NCBI GenBank assembly: GCA_964609385.1
Contig: CAZSSM010000091.1
Location: 1 to 26,553, forward strand
Direction: 5' to 3'
DNA: 26,553 nt
Source: CAZSSM01 sp964609385
GTDB taxonomy: Bacteria > Planctomycetota > Planctomycetia > Isosphaerales > Isosphaeraceae
The position numbers were made by a program, and so were the translations under genes. How positions within the stretch are numbered: position 1 is the first letter of the stretch; each line of letters opens with the position of its first letter. The notes beneath the pieces are model-generated. The model saw nothing but the letters and a program-made list of their open reading frames with translations, did not search any database and had not been told where the DNA came from. This document shows, in pieces, positions 8,469-16,675 of this stretch.

Positions 8469-9114
8469 CGACGGCGTGCCCTCGAGGTGGATGGAACGCA
8501 GCTTGTGTCCCGCAACGCGAGACGGCCCAGATTTTATCAGGCCCGAGGACGTGACTCTAGCGGAGCCAAACGTCCCAGTATCCAGGATCCTACGACGTCG
8601 CTCCTCAAGTTTCCGTGTTCGATGGGACCGTCTGCTTCGAGGATCGATTAGAGCAAGGCTGCTCCGGTGAACTCGGGCACCTGCGAAGGAATCACATCTC
8701 GGAGCGATGTTCGCCTCGCGAGTTCGGGATTCGATCCTTGGAGTTTTTGCGTTTAAGCAAGAGATCGCTGTCTCGTCATTCGAGTGGGCACGATCACGTT
8801 CGAGATTTCAAGCGAGGTCGAGACCGCATGTTCCGGAATGCCGAGGGTTTTTTTCAGGATTCCTAAGAACTTTCGGGGCGATTTCCCCGATCCTATTTCC
8901 GGCAACTGGACGCGAAACCTGCTCGTTAACTCTCCCGTTTGCGGGACGTTGGCAGGGATCGTGTCTGGGCCAACCCTTTAAAAGTTCTCGTTTTCAAAAC
9001 GACTGCACGTTCGGAACCGTTCTGCTCGACTCACTCGATCCGGGATGGATCGGGCCCCAAAACCGTTTGTCAAAAAACCCATCAAAAACGTCTGAGAAAA
9101 ATTGGATCAAAGGC
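8469..9114. other. 646-base intergenic region between divergent genes
   Basis: This gap must hold the promoters of the permease (minus strand) and the 78-residue protein (plus strand). From about 8690 onward the sequence becomes richer in A/T with several homopolymer runs (T runs near 8848, A runs near 9070-9100). A perfect 15-base palindrome lies at 8988-9002, and a 6-base-pair hairpin (TCGGGG/CCCCGA, 8873-8890) precedes it. I could not identify a convincing -35/-10 pair, tRNA or coding region. Confidence 0.5.
8988..9002. promoter_or_regulatory. Perfect palindrome, possible operator
   Basis: TCGTTTTCAAAACGA has two 7-base arms that are exact reverse complements around a single C. It sits 113 bases before the start of the 78-residue protein. 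The size and symmetry suit a dimeric repressor site, but no regulator is assigned and only one copy was noticed. It could be chance in an AT-richer stretch. Confidence 0.3.
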
Positions 9115-9351
9115 ATGACCACTCGACGTCGACGCTCACGGTGCGCCTTCGCGCTGGAATCTCTCGAAAATCGTCTCTTCTTGACTGGCTCGGGCCTAGA
9201 TAGCGACGGCCAGGACAACTCGTCCGATCAAGTGGAAGTCTATGTCCGGCCAACGGACGAGATCAGCGGCGATGATGGTTATCACACTGTGGATGGCTCA
9301 CCTCCGAATGAGTTGGCTCTCCCTCCCTGGGGGCCCATGCTTCCAGCCTGA
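9115..9351 (+). CDS. 78-residue protein with planctomycete LExLExRxxL N-terminal motif
   Basis: The start is ATG 9115, preceded by AAAGG four bases upstream. The N-terminus is Arg-rich (TTRRRRSR), followed by CAFALESLENRLFLTGSG. This matches the arginine-rich LExLExRxLL-type motif found at the N-terminus of many large secreted or surface proteins of planctomycetes, where it is thought to be a targeting signal. The remaining ~50 residues are acidic and polar (Asp, Ser, Gly) and end in a Pro-rich stretch, with no domain, Cys pair or TM. Normally this motif heads proteins of hundreds to thousands of residues, so this is either a minimal protein or the remnant of a longer gene. A perfect hairpin terminator follows at 9392. 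The frame is open upstream to 8707, but that would bury the motif internally. Confidence 0.65.
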   Translation: MTTRRRRSRCAFALESLENRLFLTGSGLDSDGQDNSSDQVEVYVRPTDEISGDDGYHTVDGSPPNELALPPWGPMLPA

Positions 9352-9391
9352 TCGTAAACTCATTGTCACTGATAGGCGACATCACCGAAAT

Positions 9392-9428
9392 AAGCTCTGA
9401 ACTAAAAACCTTCTAGTTCAGAGCTTTT
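9392..9428. terminator. Bidirectional hairpin terminator
   Basis: A perfect 13-base-pair stem (9392-9404 with 9414-9426) has a 9-base loop and ends in TTTT on the plus strand. It lies between the convergent 78-residue gene and the kinase gene and overlaps the kinase stop codon (9418-9420). On the plus strand it has the form of an intrinsic terminator. On the minus strand the run after the stem is only TATTT, so termination there would be weaker. Confidence 0.8.
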
Positions 9429-12400
9429 CAGAATAAGATTTATCAAAAAAGAATTTGCGCATTTCTTTTGATAGATGTGTATCTTTTGAAATAGCATGCC
9501 TTATATTGCTATGTAGCTTAATTGCAGAAATTATTTGTTCTGATGCTAAGTTTCGATAATGCAAGTTATGGTCGGCCATGCTGGCGTAACATCGAAACAA
9601 TCCATATTCTGCTTCAGCCGCAAACACTTTGCTCCTGTTGTGCAGATTGTTCTTGTTGGATAGCTCTCTTGCACGTTGGGCATGCTGTAACGCCTTCTCG
9701 ACCAATCCATTTTCTAAGTCGTTATTGACGATTTTAAGCTCAGCTCGAATCGCCATTGGATAGACTCCAACAAATTCCGAATATTGGGAGTGATTGCTGA
9801 TGATTCGGAATTCTTCGATTGCGTGTTCGGACTGGCCAAGTGTAGCCAGGGTGATTGCCCTGGTGAAGCGAGCGAAGAGCATATCAGGATTCTGATTCAG
9901 CAAATGGTCGGCCAAGTTTATCGCTTTTTGGTGTTTGCCTTGTTTGTGTAGCGCAATAAGCAGAATATTGACAGTCTGTTCATCGGTGGGCCAGAACCGG
10001 ATAATCTCATCCAAGAAGTCGGATTCATCGAGCCTGCCATTGTCGAACTGTCCAACGAGAACCTCGATATGGACGCCCCGATTGAACTCGATGTCCATCC
10101 AAGCTTCGTACTGTTCATAGCTCGACTGGAACGTAGTGATATTTCCGTTCTTTATTGCGATCAGGGCTTTACAGAGCCAAGCAGCGCGATCAGAGCGATC
10201 CATTGATATCGCGCGGTCGATGGCCTCAAGGGCTGCATCATGCTCATCGGCCCAGGCTAGGCAACCAGCCAATGCGATCCAAAGCCGCCGATGCTCTGGC
10301 CGTTGGGCCACACATTCCTGGAGATGGTTGGAAGCGCTGGCGAAGTGACCACGCCGGACTTCGACGCAAGCCAGGCGATATCGGGGCCAGAACAGTTGAG
10401 GATGCAATGTGAGAGCGTGCTTGTAAGCGCGGACCGCACGTTCCAAGTCGTTGGCCTCGGCAGATACGCCGTCGAGGTAGGCCATCATCCAATCGGGCGC
10501 TTTAGGGACGAACTCGGCGGGCGGTAACTCGATCTCCAGCTCGTTTGCGAGTCGCTCCAGAGGTTCCAGGCGTCGGAGTTTCAGGCAGTGAGCCAACCCA
10601 CTCCGAGCCTGGCGTCGTTGATCGGGACTAATCTTGGAATAGCCCTCGACCAACAGAGTGGCAGCTCGATACACTTGCTCATAAATAAGTAACTCTATGT
10701 CATCTTGTTCAGTTGATCCCATCGCGTGGAATCCGGGCACGTCGCGCCAATCGCGGGGGCCTCGGACGTTGTATCCATCGAGGATGCTCGATGCCCGGAC
10801 AAGCCGGGTCTGATGCAGCGGATCAAGCAACTGACTGGGGAACCGGAACAGATAGGGGGCCTCGACGCGATCGCGATACTCTAGGGCCTCAACTCGTCGG
10901 AGTTCCTGTTGGCGGCTGTACGCGAAGAGCCCGATCCCGGAGGACAAGACGAGGACGACGGCCAGGGCGGTGGGGACCAGGGTCGCCTTCCGCGACCAGA
11001 TCCGACTCGGCAGGGCCAGCCAAGAAGAGTCCGAGGTATGCTGGAGCGGCCGACCGTCCACCCAGAGGAATAGGTCGCGGGCGATCTCGGCGGCGCTGAG
11101 GTAGCGGCGACGAGGATCATCGTCCAGGCATCGTCGAATGATCGGCTGAACGCCGATGGGCAGCCGTCGGATCCGACGATCGAGCCGCTCGGGCCCCTCC
11201 CGACGATGCTCGCGGAGCCGAAGAGCGATGGCGCCCAGATCGGCCCCGTTCGGGAACACGGGGGCCGTTAACGGTCGCCCCCCGAGAGTCTCGAGTAGGA
11301 CCAGGCCGAAGCTGTAGATGTCGGCCGCATGCAATTGATCTAGGGTCGTCGGGCGATCGTGGGGATCGAGCAGGGCCTCCAAGCGTTCTGGTGCCAGATA
11401 CATCAACGTTCCCCCGCCGCGGCGGGCTTGCTCCGGATCGGCCAAGGCGTTGTCGTCCTGGCCGAGGTTGAAGTCCAGGAGCATGGGACGCCCGTCGGAG
11501 GTGATCAGAATGTTGGAGGGCTTCAGGTCGCCGTGGACGATGCCACGCGTACGGGCATAGTGAAGCGCCTCGGCCAACCGGGCCATCATCCCTGCGGCGA
11601 CTCGGGTCGGATCGTCGTGATCCAGCACGCCGGGGAAGTCCCAGGTCAGTTCGGGCTCGTCGCGGTCCAGTTCTGACTCCGGGAGTCGGACGACTGGAGG
11701 GACTTTCCGCTTCGACTCCGCTCGGGTTAGGGCTTCTTTCCATGCTGACCCGGTCGACCAGGCCAGTCGTGGAGGCAAGCGGTGGTAGTTCTCGAGCACA
11801 TCGGCTAGGGTCGCGCCACCTCGGAAGGGCATAACGATCAGATGGAGATCAATCCCTTCGAGCATGTCATGGCGATAGATCTCAACGATGTGAGGGTGCT
11901 GAGCACGCGCGAGTAAGTCGGGCTCGGTTGAGATCCGCGTGGCCAGTTTCAGCACGACGCGTCGGTTCTCCAGGTCGCACTGCTCTGCTAGGAAGACGCG
12001 TGCGAAGGCTCCTGCGCCCAGTTCCTGGACGATCCGGTAGGGGCCAATCTCGGCGCCCGGTCGGATCTCTCGGAGGGTCTGCTCAGGCGTCGGCGACTCC
12101 GGGCCCAATGCCGAATGCAGAGTCAACAGGCGGTTCAAGCGGTCCCGATGTTCGGGGAACCGCGCATAGTAATCCTCTGGCTCGGGATCCAGGCCGGAGG
12201 ACTCGGCTAGTCGATACTCATGATAGATCAGACGGACGAATTCCCCAGGGGCGCTTCGGGCGAGCCGGTCCTGATAGTCCTCTGCTCGCGGTTGGTGACC
12301 CTGGTCCCAACGGCTCTCGAACTCCTGGATTACCGCGACGAGTTCGTCCGAGTCGCTTAGCAGTTCCTGGAGGTGATCGCCAGCGCCCCAGGGCTGGGTG

Positions 12401-12687
12401 ACCTGGGCTCGCCAATCAGGCTGGCTGCCCATGGCGGTTGATTCGCCAGGCACAGCGATCGGGCGGTTTCCGGACCGCCAAATCGACGAGGAGCGATCGT
12501 CCTGATCGTCGATGGCTGCGCCCCAAACGCTCGGCGGGGATGCCAGGCTTGTTTCGGACCGGCCGTCACGATTGGACTCATCACGGTGCCCCTGCGCCTG
12601 ATCGTGGAGCATCGATCCTCCGGGAACCGAGACGGAATGGTGTTCGGCCATCGGGAGTAGATGGGGATTGGGGATTCGGCGGTTCAC
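9418..12687 (-). CDS. Membrane-anchored Ser/Thr protein kinase with TPR repeats
   Basis: Encodes 1089 residues from GTG 12687 (GTGA overlap with the sigma gene); ATG 12651 is an alternative. An N-terminal extension (about 100-200, including EDYYARFPEHRDRL) precedes the kinase domain (about 214-545): glycine loop LGAGAFARVF (223-232), K247 in VVLK, HGDLKPSN (385-392), DFN (405-407) and APE (432-434). Asp387, Lys389 and Asn392 are intact, so catalysis is plausible. The Arg of HRD is Gly and the Gly of DFG is Asn; the spacing from K247 to HPHIV is short, implying a reduced alpha-C helix. A roughly 55-residue insertion lies near 308-362. A single TM (about 568-590) separates the kinase from C-terminal TPR-like helices (about 750-850 and 900-985). 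The last ~240 residues are AT-rich in DNA and Lys/Asn/Ile-rich in protein. Its partner is the overlapping sigma factor. Confidence 0.88.
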   Translation of the reverse strand: MNRRIPNPHLLPMAEHHSVSVPGGSMLHDQAQGHRDESNRDGRSETSLASPPSVWGAAIDDQDDRSSSIWRSGNRPIAVPGESTAMGSQPDWRAQVTQPWGAGDHLQELLSDSDELVAVIQEFESRWDQGHQPRAEDYQDRLARSAPGEFVRLIYHEYRLAESSGLDPEPEDYYARFPEHRDRLNRLLTLHSALGPESPTPEQTLREIRPGAEIGPYRIVQELGAGAFARVFLAEQCDLENRRVVLKLATRISTEPDLLARAQHPHIVEIYRHDMLEGIDLHLIVMPFRGGATLADVLENYHRLPPRLAWSTGSAWKEALTRAESKRKVPPVVRLPESELDRDEPELTWDFPGVLDHDDPTRVAAGMMARLAEALHYARTRGIVHGDLKPSNILITSDGRPMLLDFNLGQDDNALADPEQARRGGGTLMYLAPERLEALLDPHDRPTTLDQLHAADIYSFGLVLLETLGGRPLTAPVFPNGADLGAIALRLREHRREGPERLDRRIRRLPIGVQPIIRRCLDDDPRRRYLSAAEIARDLFLWVDGRPLQHTSDSSWLALPSRIWSRKATLVPTALAVVLVLSSGIGLFAYSRQQELRRVEALEYRDRVEAPYLFRFPSQLLDPLHQTRLVRASSILDGYNVRGPRDWRDVPGFHAMGSTEQDDIELLIYEQVYRAATLLVEGYSKISPDQRRQARSGLAHCLKLRRLEPLERLANELEIELPPAEFVPKAPDWMMAYLDGVSAEANDLERAVRAYKHALTLHPQLFWPRYRLACVEVRRGHFASASNHLQECVAQRPEHRRLWIALAGCLAWADEHDAALEAIDRAISMDRSDRAAWLCKALIAIKNGNITTFQSSYEQYEAWMDIEFNRGVHIEVLVGQFDNGRLDESDFLDEIIRFWPTDEQTVNILLIALHKQGKHQKAINLADHLLNQNPDMLFARFTRAITLATLGQSEHAIEEFRIISNHSQYSEFVGVYPMAIRAELKIVNNDLENGLVEKALQHAQRARELSNKNNLHNRSKVFAAEAEYGLFRCYASMADHNLHYRNLASEQIISAIKLHSNIRHAISKDTHLSKEMRKFFFDKSYSEKL

Positions 12688-13274
12688 AGGCGAGTCTCCG
12701 CGCGGTCCTCGATCCGCTTGATGAGTCGACGGGCCGAGCGATCCGGAATGCCCAAGCGCTGCTTGATCTCGGGATAAGTGAGCCCTTCCCGTCGGAGTCG
12801 GAGGACCTCGACCTCGTTCTCCTTAAGCCCTTCGGTCAAGGTGGCCCAGGCTTCGTCGGCCTGAAGTTGGTCGAGCGGTGTAGGGCTGGAGCTAGTCAGG
12901 TCGCGCGGTTCCTCGCGGCCATCGCCATGATGGACATAGAGGCCTGTTTCGCGACGGACATTATACTTCTGGATCCGCGTGAACTGGCGATGGCTCTCGT
13001 TGATCTTGTTGGTGACCATCGCCTCGACATAGCGGGTGATTTGTCGGAGCGATTCGAATTGCTCGGGGCCGTCAAGGAACAAGCTCTTGAGCACGGATTG
13101 GACGAAGTCCATCGAATCCAGCTTGGACCGGAGCAGCCGGGGCATCCGGTAGCGGACCATGATCAGGATCTCTTCGCTGAACTCGGCTAGCAGTTGGTCG
13201 AAGGCTTCCCGGTCGCCCTGACGTACCTGCTCGATGAGTTTCTGGAGTCGTTCGTTCCGTCCGACTTGACTCAT
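12684..13274 (-). CDS. ECF-like sigma factor paired with Ser/Thr kinase
   Basis: Encodes 196 residues from ATG 13274, with a GGGAAAGG ribosome-binding site upstream. Sigma region 2 spans about residues 10-105, including DSMDFVQSVLKSLF and a helix with TRYVEAMVTNKINE. Region 4 spans about 130-190 and holds a helix-turn-helix (LTYPEIKQRLGIPDRSARRLIKRI). No region 3 and no sigma 1.1 are seen, which fits the ECF group. Planctomycetes carry many ECF-like factors next to large Ser/Thr kinases, and regulation by phosphorylation instead of a classical anti-sigma factor has been proposed for them. Here the stop overlaps the GTG of the kinase gene, so the two are expected to be made together. No anti-sigma gene is adjacent. 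Target promoters are unknown. Confidence 0.87.
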   Translation of the reverse strand: MSQVGRNERLQKLIEQVRQGDREAFDQLLAEFSEEILIMVRYRMPRLLRSKLDSMDFVQSVLKSLFLDGPEQFESLRQITRYVEAMVTNKINESHRQFTRIQKYNVRRETGLYVHHGDGREEPRDLTSSSPTPLDQLQADEAWATLTEGLKENEVEVLRLRREGLTYPEIKQRLGIPDRSARRLIKRIEDRAETRL

Positions 13275-14097
13275 GGTCGCCTTTCCCTCGGCTGCCAGAC
13301 AACATCGTCCGCGATGTGTACGCGCTGCCTCCCGAAGCGATCAGGTCGAGCCCGTGGTCGCACGATGAGACCTGGGGTCAACCCGTCGGTCCGGACAATT
13401 CGGACATCATCTCACAAGATCAGGTGTCGATGGATTATCCACGTTCGTGAAGATGCGGAACGCCATTTTTAACGGATTGTATCGACGGGAATTGCCCTAA
13501 CTCAAGTCGGCTTCGCGCGGATCGGTTCACTTTGAGGTGTTCGGGTTGAGGTCGCGGCCGATCCGTCCAGTCCGATCGCCGTTTCTCGATGGAAGGATCA
13601 TCGGTTGCTGAGGGCGATTGGCTCCGGTCTGGATCGATCCTGGATTCGGGGGTTGTGGGAGATCCTTCCCCGTTCGGCAAATGCCATGGCGTCTTTCGAC
13701 GGCTTCGCGAGGTTTCGTCGTTCCTTGAGCCGGCGAAAAAGCCGCTAAATCAGGCTTTGTGATGGTCATCCGTGTTCTTGGGAACGTCGTGAGACAAAAA
13801 AACTCAGAATCTTGGCCCGGTCTCGCAATCGTCTTCTACCAAGTTCTATGGCTCGACGTCGCACGCCGCCGCGAACATTGCCGGCGTCGTCTCGCGACCA
13901 CTTCGTTACCGACGGATCGCGCCCCGATGGCACCTCACCTTAAGTGTCGGTACCCGACCCCATGACGCGGAGGATGATCCAGAGCGTCGTGTGCGGTTTG
14001 AAGGCGTGTCCAAAGTCCTACCGTACCCAGTCCGGTTCGGTTCGCCGACCGTCTCCCTTTCGGGACGGTCAGACCAGGATGCGGGAGCCCCACCGAG
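13275..14097. other. 823-base region between divergent sigma-factor genes
   Basis: This gap lies between the ECF sigma gene (minus) and the sigma-70 gene (plus). I found no convincing coding region, RNA gene or repeat. A long antisense frame (13906-15408 on the minus strand) enters it but is only a shadow of the sigma-70 gene. Visible structures are a hairpin 27 bases before the sigma-70 start and a small palindrome (GTCGG/CCGAC) at 13946-13958. The unusual length suggests promoter control on both sides. Confidence 0.5.
14047..14070 (+). promoter_or_regulatory. Hairpin in the leader of the sigma-70 gene
   Basis: GACCGT pairs with ACGGTC and CCC with GGG around a TTTC loop, giving nine base pairs with a two-base CT bulge on the 5' side. 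It ends 27 bases before ATG 14098 and is not followed by a T run, so it is not an intrinsic terminator. It could modulate translation or mRNA stability of the sigma factor. The role is inference. Confidence 0.4.
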
Positions 14098-15015
14098 ATG
14101 TTGCGTTACGACCGAATTGATCGCGATGGTTCTCACGGAATCGATCTGTACCTGAGAGATATCCGCGATGACAGCTTGTTGACCCCAGAACAAGAGAAGA
14201 CGCTCGCCGAGGCGATCGCCGCTGGCGACTCGGATGCACGGACCCAAATGATCCGGGCTAACCTGCGCCTGGTCGTCAAAATCTCTCGCGACTATCTGGG
14301 CCGTGGCCTGTCGCTGGACGACCTGGTTGGCGAGGGGAACCTCGGCCTGATCCGGGCCGCCGAGGAGTTTGACCCCAAGTTTGGGACCCGTTTCAGCACC
14401 TACGCCAGTTACTGGATCAAGCAGGCGATTCGTCACGCCTTGACCAATACGACGGCCACCATCCGACTGCCGGCTCACATGGTCGGCCTGCTCTCGCGCT
14501 GGCGGAAGACGGAGCGGGAACTGCAGCGGGAATGGGGCGCTGTGCCCACGTTCGATCAGGTCGCCGACGCCTTGGAACTGACAACGACTCAGCGTGAGAT
14601 GGTCCAGTCGGCCCTCCGCGCCAGTCGGCTCCGTCTGGAAAGCAACTCCAGTGACGAGGAAGACGCTTGGTCGCCTGAGGAGGCCTCGGCCGATGTCGAG
14701 ACGCCCGAGGCGCGCCTGGAGTCTGAAGATGAGCGACAACTGCTCCGGGAGCGGATGGAGCGGCTTGACGAGCGTGAACGAACCATCGTCACGTTGCGCT
14801 ACGGGTTGGAGGGACAGCCTCCTTTGACACTCAAAGAGGTCGGTCAGCGTCTGGGCGTCACCCGAGAGTGGGTCCGAAAGATCGAGATGCGTGCGGTCCG
14901 GAAGCTGGACGATGCCTGGATCGGTGACGAACCAAAGGCTAACCAGCGCTTGGCTGCCAAAACTGGGCGATCGACCCGTCAGCGTCGTCGTTCTAGCGCA
15001 GCCGAGGCCGTCTGA
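14098..15015 (+). CDS. Sigma-70 family RNA polymerase sigma factor (group 2-like)
   Basis: Encodes 305 residues. Region 1.2 (GIDLYLRDIRDDSLLTPEQE, about 14-33) is present but region 1.1 is missing, so it resembles group 2 factors (RpoS/SigB-like) and not a housekeeping RpoD. Region 2 carries NLRLVVKISRDYLGRGLSLDDLV and GNLGLIRAAEEFDP, then YASYWIKQAIRHAL (region 2.3-2.4). Region 3 follows at about 128-200. Region 4 includes the LRYGLEG and VGQRLGVTREWVRKIEMRAVRKL helix-turn-helix. An acidic linker (SSDEEDAWSPEEASADVE) separates regions 3 and 4. After region 4 there is a ~25-residue basic tail (RSTRQRRRSSAAEAV at the end), not usual in the family. It binds core RNA polymerase and directs it to promoters; the regulon is unknown. 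A hairpin and long leader precede it. Confidence 0.9.
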   Translation: MLRYDRIDRDGSHGIDLYLRDIRDDSLLTPEQEKTLAEAIAAGDSDARTQMIRANLRLVVKISRDYLGRGLSLDDLVGEGNLGLIRAAEEFDPKFGTRFSTYASYWIKQAIRHALTNTTATIRLPAHMVGLLSRWRKTERELQREWGAVPTFDQVADALELTTTQREMVQSALRASRLRLESNSSDEEDAWSPEEASADVETPEARLESEDERQLLRERMERLDERERTIVTLRYGLEGQPPLTLKEVGQRLGVTREWVRKIEMRAVRKLDDAWIGDEPKANQRLAAKTGRSTRQRRRSSAAEAV

Positions 15016-15175
15016 GCATGAGCATCTTGGGCTCGCCTCAATCGTGACGCGATCTTTTCTCGACGATCCAACACCTGATGTGAGTCGACGAACGCCAGTC
15101 GAAGTCGGGAGGGTCACCCAATTCGTCGAGGCTGGAAGGGATTGACGCGCCTCTTGACGTGTCGATGATGCGAAC

Positions 15176-15195
15176 GCCCTCGAATTGTCGAGGGC
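15176..15195 (+). promoter_or_regulatory. Hairpin between sigma factor and GT-C gene
   Basis: An 8-base-pair perfect stem GCCCTCGA/TCGAGGGC closes a 4-base ATTG loop, 63 bases before GTG 15259. There is no T run after it. It may be a weak terminator for the sigma gene or part of the leader of the glycosyltransferase gene. Confidence 0.4.
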
Positions 15196-15258
15196 TCGAC
15201 CGGATCGCGGGTCGTCCGCCCGGACCGGGAGCATCGTCGGGGTGGGGAGAGGGTCGCA

Positions 15259-16632
15259 GTGCACGATCGGGCAATCCGTATGGCGGTGATCGCCGTAGCC
15301 ATCCTGGTTCGGCTGTCGGTGATCTTGGTCCTCGAGAGCTATCAGGGACCCGACGGGGTCTACACCTACGAACACGGGACGATCGCGGCGAATTTGGTCT
15401 CCGGTCAAGGCTTCCGTACGACCTTCCTAAAGGTTGAAGGACCGACCTCCCAGCAGGCGCCGTTCTACCCCCTGCTGGTCGCCGTGGCCTACGGGCTGGC
15501 CGGCGTCGAATCGCCTGCGGCGATGCTCTTGATCCAGGGGTTGCAGGCACTGAGCGGCGGCGTCCTGGCCGCGTCGGTGATGTGCCTGGCCGATCGAATC
15601 GCGCCCGCTCGACCGCCAATCGCATGGATGGCTGGCTTGGGCGTCGCAATCTCCCCAGTCTTAATCTACAGCGTCACCCATATTCAGGTGGCCTGTTGGG
15701 CGACCATTTTCTTCGTCGGCACAGTAACAATGGGATACCGAACGGCCCATTCGGGTCGGATCATCGATGCCGCGGGCACCGGAATCACCCTGGCCTTGCT
15801 CGTGCTGACCGATCCGATCCTCGGTTTAGCCGCCTTGGGGGTTGGGTGGGCGGTTCTTGATCGACAGATCAGCACTGCCATGAGTTGGAGGCGTCGTTTG
15901 ACCCTCTTGGCGACGGTGGCGAGCATTGTGACTGTAGGGGTGCTCCCTTGGACGGTTCGCAACACGCTCGTGCACGGCGAGTTCGTGCCGATCAAGTCGA
16001 CCCTCGGATATGCTTTCTGGCAGGGCAACACGACCTTAAGCCAGGGGACCGACAAGGTGCTCCGCGATTCGGAGATCGATCGCGTGTTGGCCGAGACTGA
16101 GGGGACGAGCAGTCTGGCTGAGATCCATCGGGCTCACTGGCGGGCGCGTCATGTGGCCGGCTACATCGACGACATCGCCTTGACCGAGGACGCCTATCGT
16201 TGGTTGGCCACGATGAGCGAGCCGGCTCGTTGTCGGGCGCTCGGTCAACGGGCCCTGGCCGAACTGGCCGAGTCGCCTGGCCGTTACCCCAAGCTTTGCC
16301 TTCAGAGGCTTCGCTACTTCCTACTCTTCGATGAGACCAATCCGAAGGCGCGGCACCCGCTTTATCGGGTCAGCCACGCGTTGTTGAACGTGGCCGCCCT
16401 AATCGGCTTGATCGCGATGGGCCCGCAACTCCGTCGACGGCTCGGGCCGACCTGGCTCAGTGTCGCAGCGATCACCCTGTTCCACACATTGACGATCGTT
16501 TCGGTGCGCTTTCATATCCCGCTGGAACCGTTGATGATCCTCTGGGCAGCCGTCGGCCTGGATCAACGAGCCCGACGTTGGGTGACCCGAGGCGTGGAAT
16601 CGAACGAACCGTCTCCATCGACGAACCCATGA
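15259..16632 (+). CDS. GT-C membrane glycosyltransferase (GT39-like)
   Basis: Encodes 457 residues from GTG 15259, with a purine-rich GGGGAGAGGG just upstream. A membrane segment at about residues 8-26 (MAVIAVAILVRLSVILVL) is followed by a first extracytoplasmic loop reading TYEHGTIAANLVSGQGF, where the glycosyltransferase acidic residue would be Glu38; then PTSQQAPFYPLLVAVAYGL, a pattern common in ArnT/PMT-like enzymes. About eight more TM segments follow. Such proteins transfer a sugar from a polyprenyl-phosphate donor to a lipid or protein on the outer face of the membrane. There is no clear sequence relation to the GT-C gene at 2127 beyond the fold. The gene is convergent with a small membrane protein gene, with a hairpin in between. 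Confidence 0.78.
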   Translation: MHDRAIRMAVIAVAILVRLSVILVLESYQGPDGVYTYEHGTIAANLVSGQGFRTTFLKVEGPTSQQAPFYPLLVAVAYGLAGVESPAAMLLIQGLQALSGGVLAASVMCLADRIAPARPPIAWMAGLGVAISPVLIYSVTHIQVACWATIFFVGTVTMGYRTAHSGRIIDAAGTGITLALLVLTDPILGLAALGVGWAVLDRQISTAMSWRRRLTLLATVASIVTVGVLPWTVRNTLVHGEFVPIKSTLGYAFWQGNTTLSQGTDKVLRDSEIDRVLAETEGTSSLAEIHRAHWRARHVAGYIDDIALTEDAYRWLATMSEPARCRALGQRALAELAESPGRYPKLCLQRLRYFLLFDETNPKARHPLYRVSHALLNVAALIGLIAMGPQLRRRLGPTWLSVAAITLFHTLTIVSVRFHIPLEPLMILWAAVGLDQRARRWVTRGVESNEPSPSTNP

Positions 16633-16637
16633 CGGGA

Positions 16638-16668
16638 GGCTCGTTCGATCGAACTGATCGAGCGAGCC
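16638..16668. terminator. Hairpin between convergent genes
   Basis: A 13-base stem (16638-16650 with 16656-16668), one G-T pair, and a 5-base loop (GAACT) lie between the stop of the GT-C gene (16632) and the stop of the minus-strand membrane gene (16676). There is no T run on either side, so Rho-independent termination is uncertain. Position and strength suggest a shared transcript end. Confidence 0.55.
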
Positions 16669-16675
16669 GGGTAAG

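Noticed and set aside
8707..9114. An N-terminal extension of the 78-residue protein
   Set aside because: It would bury the LExLExR motif at residue ~150, although the motif is N-terminal in its family, and the upstream composition is low quality.
12438..13190. A 250-codon plus-strand frame across the kinase/sigma junction
   Set aside because: It is antisense to two well-supported genes and has no recognisable domain.
13906..15408. A 500-codon open frame on the minus strand
   Set aside because: It is antisense to the sigma-70 gene, has no family motif and comes from the biased codon composition of GC-rich DNA.
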